Source of the DNA: Streptomyces sp. NBC_01260 | Lineage (GTDB): Bacteria; Actinomycetota; Actinomycetes; Streptomycetales; Streptomycetaceae | Length of the DNA: 64,000 bases | Direction: 5' to 3' | NCBI RefSeq assembly: GCF_036226405.1 | Contig: NZ_CP108464.1 | Coordinates: forward strand, 1,922,001 to 1,986,000 | Part shown: piece after piece, positions 62,386-64,000 of the stretch | Numbering within the stretch: the stretch's first letter is position 1 | How the letters are laid out: each line of letters starts with the position of its first letter | Notes under the pieces: generated by a model | The model's database searches: none | The model's input: the letters and a program-made list of their open reading frames with translations, nothing else | What the model was told of the DNA's origin: nothing | Program-made: the position numbers and the translations under genes

Positions 62386-63573
62386 TCACAGGCCGACGAT
62401 GGCGTTCCACTTCTTGGCGTACTCGGTGCGCTCCTCGGAGGTGATGTCGCGGGCGATGGCGAGCCGCTTGCGCATGGCGTCGTCGGGGAAGATCAGCGGG
62501 TCCTCGGCGAGCGCGGCGGTCTCCTCGTCCTTGGAGGAGGCCAGTACCTCGCGGGCGGCCGGGACCGGGCAGACGTAGTTGACCCAAGTCGCCAGTTCGG
62601 CGGCGACCTCGGGCTCGTAGTAGTAGTCGACGAGCTTCTCAGCGTTGCGCTTGTGGTGGGCGAGGTTGGGGATCATGAGTGATTCCGCCCAGAGCTCGGC
62701 CCCTTCCTCGGGCACCACGAACTCGATCTCGGGGTTGTCCGCCTGGAGCTGGATGACATCGCCGGAGTAGGCCTGGCAGGCGAGCACATCGCCGGTGGAG
62801 AGGTCCTTGATGTAGTCGTTGCCTGTGAAGCGGCGGATGTGCTTGGTCTTCACCAGCTTCTCCACCTGCTCGCAGATGTCGTAGAAGTCGTCGCGCTTCC
62901 AGCGGGTGATGTCGATGCCGTTGCCCTGCATCAGCAGGGCGAAGGACTCGTCGAGTCCGGAGAGCAGCGTCACCTTGCCGCGCAGGTCGTGCGCCCACAG
63001 GTCGCTCAGGTGCTGGATCTCGCGGCCGAGCTTCTTGCGGTTGTAGGCAATGCCGGTGATCCCGGACTGCCAGGGCACGCTGTGGGTGCGGCCCCTGTCG
63101 AAGGCGGGCGAGCGCAGCTGCGGATCGAGGTACTTCGCCACATTGGGCTGCTTGGCCCGGTCCATCTCCTGGACCCAGCCGAGCCGGACGAACCGGGCGG
63201 CCATCCAGTCGCTCATGACGATGAGGTCACGCCCGGTCTGCTGGTGGTTCATCAGCGCGGGGCTGATCTTCCCGAAGAACTCGTCGTTGTCGTTGATCTC
63301 CTCGGTGTACGTGACGGAGATCCCGGTGCGCTTGCTGAAGGCGTCCAGGGTGGGCCGCTTCGACTGGTTCTCGTCGTCGGTGTCGATGTAGAGCGGCCAG
63401 TTGGCGAAGTGCAGGGTGTGGTCCCTGGCGGAGGAGTCGCGTCCGGCACGGTCACCGGGCTCCACATAGGCGGCGGGCACTCCGCAGCCGGCCAGCGTGA
63501 CACCGGCCGCCCCCGCCCCGAGGGCGCGGAGCAGGGACCGGCGGGACATGGGGTTCTTCGGGATTGCTCGCAC
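62386..63573 (-). CDS. Polyamine ABC transporter substrate-binding lipoprotein, second copy
   Basis: This 395-residue binding protein has a Tat-like signal (SRRSLLRALGAGAAG) and lipobox LAGC, then the same blocks as the protein at 54531: HFANWPLYID, RTGISVTYTEEINDNDEFFGKIS, RRFTGNDYIKDLSTGDVLACQAYSGDVIQLQ, LVDYYYEPEVAAELATWVNYVCPV. The GTG at 63573 is chosen; the ATG at 63549 is an alternative. It lies downstream of a second aldehyde dehydrogenase, repeating the ALDH plus binding-protein order of the main operon. No permease or ATPase genes follow it. Confidence 0.9.
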   Translation of the reverse strand: MRAIPKNPMSRRSLLRALGAGAAGVTLAGCGVPAAYVEPGDRAGRDSSARDHTLHFANWPLYIDTDDENQSKRPTLDAFSKRTGISVTYTEEINDNDEFFGKISPALMNHQQTGRDLIVMSDWMAARFVRLGWVQEMDRAKQPNVAKYLDPQLRSPAFDRGRTHSVPWQSGITGIAYNRKKLGREIQHLSDLWAHDLRGKVTLLSGLDESFALLMQGNGIDITRWKRDDFYDICEQVEKLVKTKHIRRFTGNDYIKDLSTGDVLACQAYSGDVIQLQADNPEIEFVVPEEGAELWAESLMIPNLAHHKRNAEKLVDYYYEPEVAAELATWVNYVCPVPAAREVLASSKDEETAALAEDPLIFPDDAMRKRLAIARDITSEERTEYAKKWNAIVGL

Positions 63574-63676
63574 CTGCGCAGGATGCCGGGCGGCGGGTAC
63601 CGCAGGCAATGGACCAACCGTCCAGCGGTGGCCGCCCACCGCGCACACCCTGTCGATGCCGGGCGGGGCCGGGAGC

Positions 63677-63716
63677 ACGGATGCGGCCCCGGGCAGGAGC
63701 CCGGGGCCGCATCCGT
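63677..63716 (-). terminator. Terminator downstream of the edge aldehyde dehydrogenase
   Basis: A perfect 18-pair stem (ACGGATGCGGCCCCGGGC and complement) with loop AGGA lies 17 bases past the stop codon. It separates the dehydrogenase from the binding-protein gene, so the two may not share all transcripts. Confidence 0.8.
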
Positions 63717-63733
63717 ACGGGTCGCCGCGGCGG

Positions 63734-64000
63734 TCAGCCGTCGAGCGAGGTCATGACGTGCTTGATCCGGGTGTAGTCCTCGAAGCCGTAGGCGGAGAGG
63801 TCCTTGCCGTAGCCGGACTTCTTGAACCCGCCGTGCGGCATCTCGGCGACGAGCGGGATGTGGGTGTTGATCCACACACAGCCGAAGTCGAGGTTCTTGG
63901 ACATCCGCATGGCGCGGGAGTGGTCCTTGGTCCACACCGAGGAGGCGAGGGCGTACTCGACGCCGTTCGCCCACTCCAGCGCCTGCGCCTCGTCCCTGAA
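63734..64000 (-). CDS. Aldehyde dehydrogenase, gamma-aminobutyraldehyde type, C-terminal part only
   Basis: The 88 residues present (frame continues past the window end) read EYALASSVWTKDHSRAMRMS, then GCVWINTHIPLVAEMPHGG and KKSGYGKDLSAYGFEDYTRI. They closely parallel the C-terminus of the dehydrogenase encoded at 55825. It is cut by the window edge, not by mutation. Confidence 0.85.
   Translation of the reverse strand, partial: FRDEAQALEWANGVEYALASSVWTKDHSRAMRMSKNLDFGCVWINTHIPLVAEMPHGGFKKSGYGKDLSAYGFEDYTRIKHVMTSLDG

Noticed and set aside
1..64000. tRNA, rRNA, CRISPR, integrase, transposase or att sites
   Set aside because: I looked for T-loop sequences, repeat-spacer arrays and mobile-element protein motifs and saw none. 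A tRNA scan and IS search would settle it.

Overview
The window is a chromosomal segment of a high-GC actinomycete, almost certainly a Streptomyces. The evidence is a GC-rich third codon position throughout, frequent GTG/TTG starts, GGAGG-type ribosome binding sites, Tat and lipoprotein signals, and a gene order (rimP-nusA-ylxR-infB-ylxP-rbfA-truB, proS, ispG-rseP-dxr, gabT, chitinase, polyamine transporter) that I recall from Streptomyces core chromosomes. I saw no insertion sequence, prophage, integrase, CRISPR array, tRNA or rRNA. I assign 49 coding sequences, including two cut by the window edges and one 41-residue ORF, plus four decayed gene remnants.

Layout. Positions 1-5317 (+) hold an oligopeptide/dipeptide ABC transporter (binding protein, two permeases, two ATPases). 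It converges on an XdhC-type protein (5370-6473, -). On the minus strand follow ribF, a 1270-residue protein combining a degenerate trypsin-like domain with an NTPase domain, and the translation/ribosome-maturation operon read rimP, nusA, ylxR, infB, ylxP, rbfA, truB (18751 down to 11622). A plus-strand cassette of a lipoprotein, a ferritin-like protein and a kinase-fold protein lacking catalytic residues spans 18930-20949. It meets proS at a strong shared terminator. The minus strand then carries two GNAT acetyltransferases, the isoprenoid genes ispG and dxr with an RseP-like protease between them, a lipoprotein, an EPSP-synthase (aroA-like) gene and an acyl-CoA dehydrogenase.

From 33 kb the content is more accessory: a SpoIIE/PP2C phosphatase next to a remnant of a LuxR-type regulator, an intact TrmB/LuxR-type regulator, and a 1128-residue secreted subtilisin-like protease. 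From 39.4 kb to the end nitrogen and polyamine catabolism dominates: an aldehyde dehydrogenase, a PucR regulator, a membrane P-loop ATPase, gabT, a PAP2 phosphatase, a GH18 chitinase with a DasR-type operator in its promoter, then (minus) an aminobutyraldehyde-type dehydrogenase, the polyamine ABC transporter potD-A-B-C and a PuuB-like oxidase. A second dehydrogenase plus polyamine-binding-protein pair closes the window (62386-64000), so that module is duplicated. Between the two lie a NADAR protein, a DUF4190 membrane protein, a deaminase of the adenosine deaminase family (probably aminofutalosine deaminase of menaquinone synthesis), a glycerophosphodiester phosphodiesterase and a methyltransferase, followed by about 640 bases of gene debris.

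How it works together. Polyamines taken up by PotABCD could be oxidised by the PuuB-like enzyme and the aldehyde dehydrogenases to 4-aminobutyrate, which GabT and the dehydrogenase at 39467 would carry to succinate. A perfect 10-base inverted repeat in front of the polyamine operon is a candidate operator. No complete new system is proven. The best leads are the two proteins whose enzyme folds have lost key residues (the trypsin/NTPase protein and the kinase-like protein in its three-gene cassette) and the membrane P-loop ATPase divergent from gabT.
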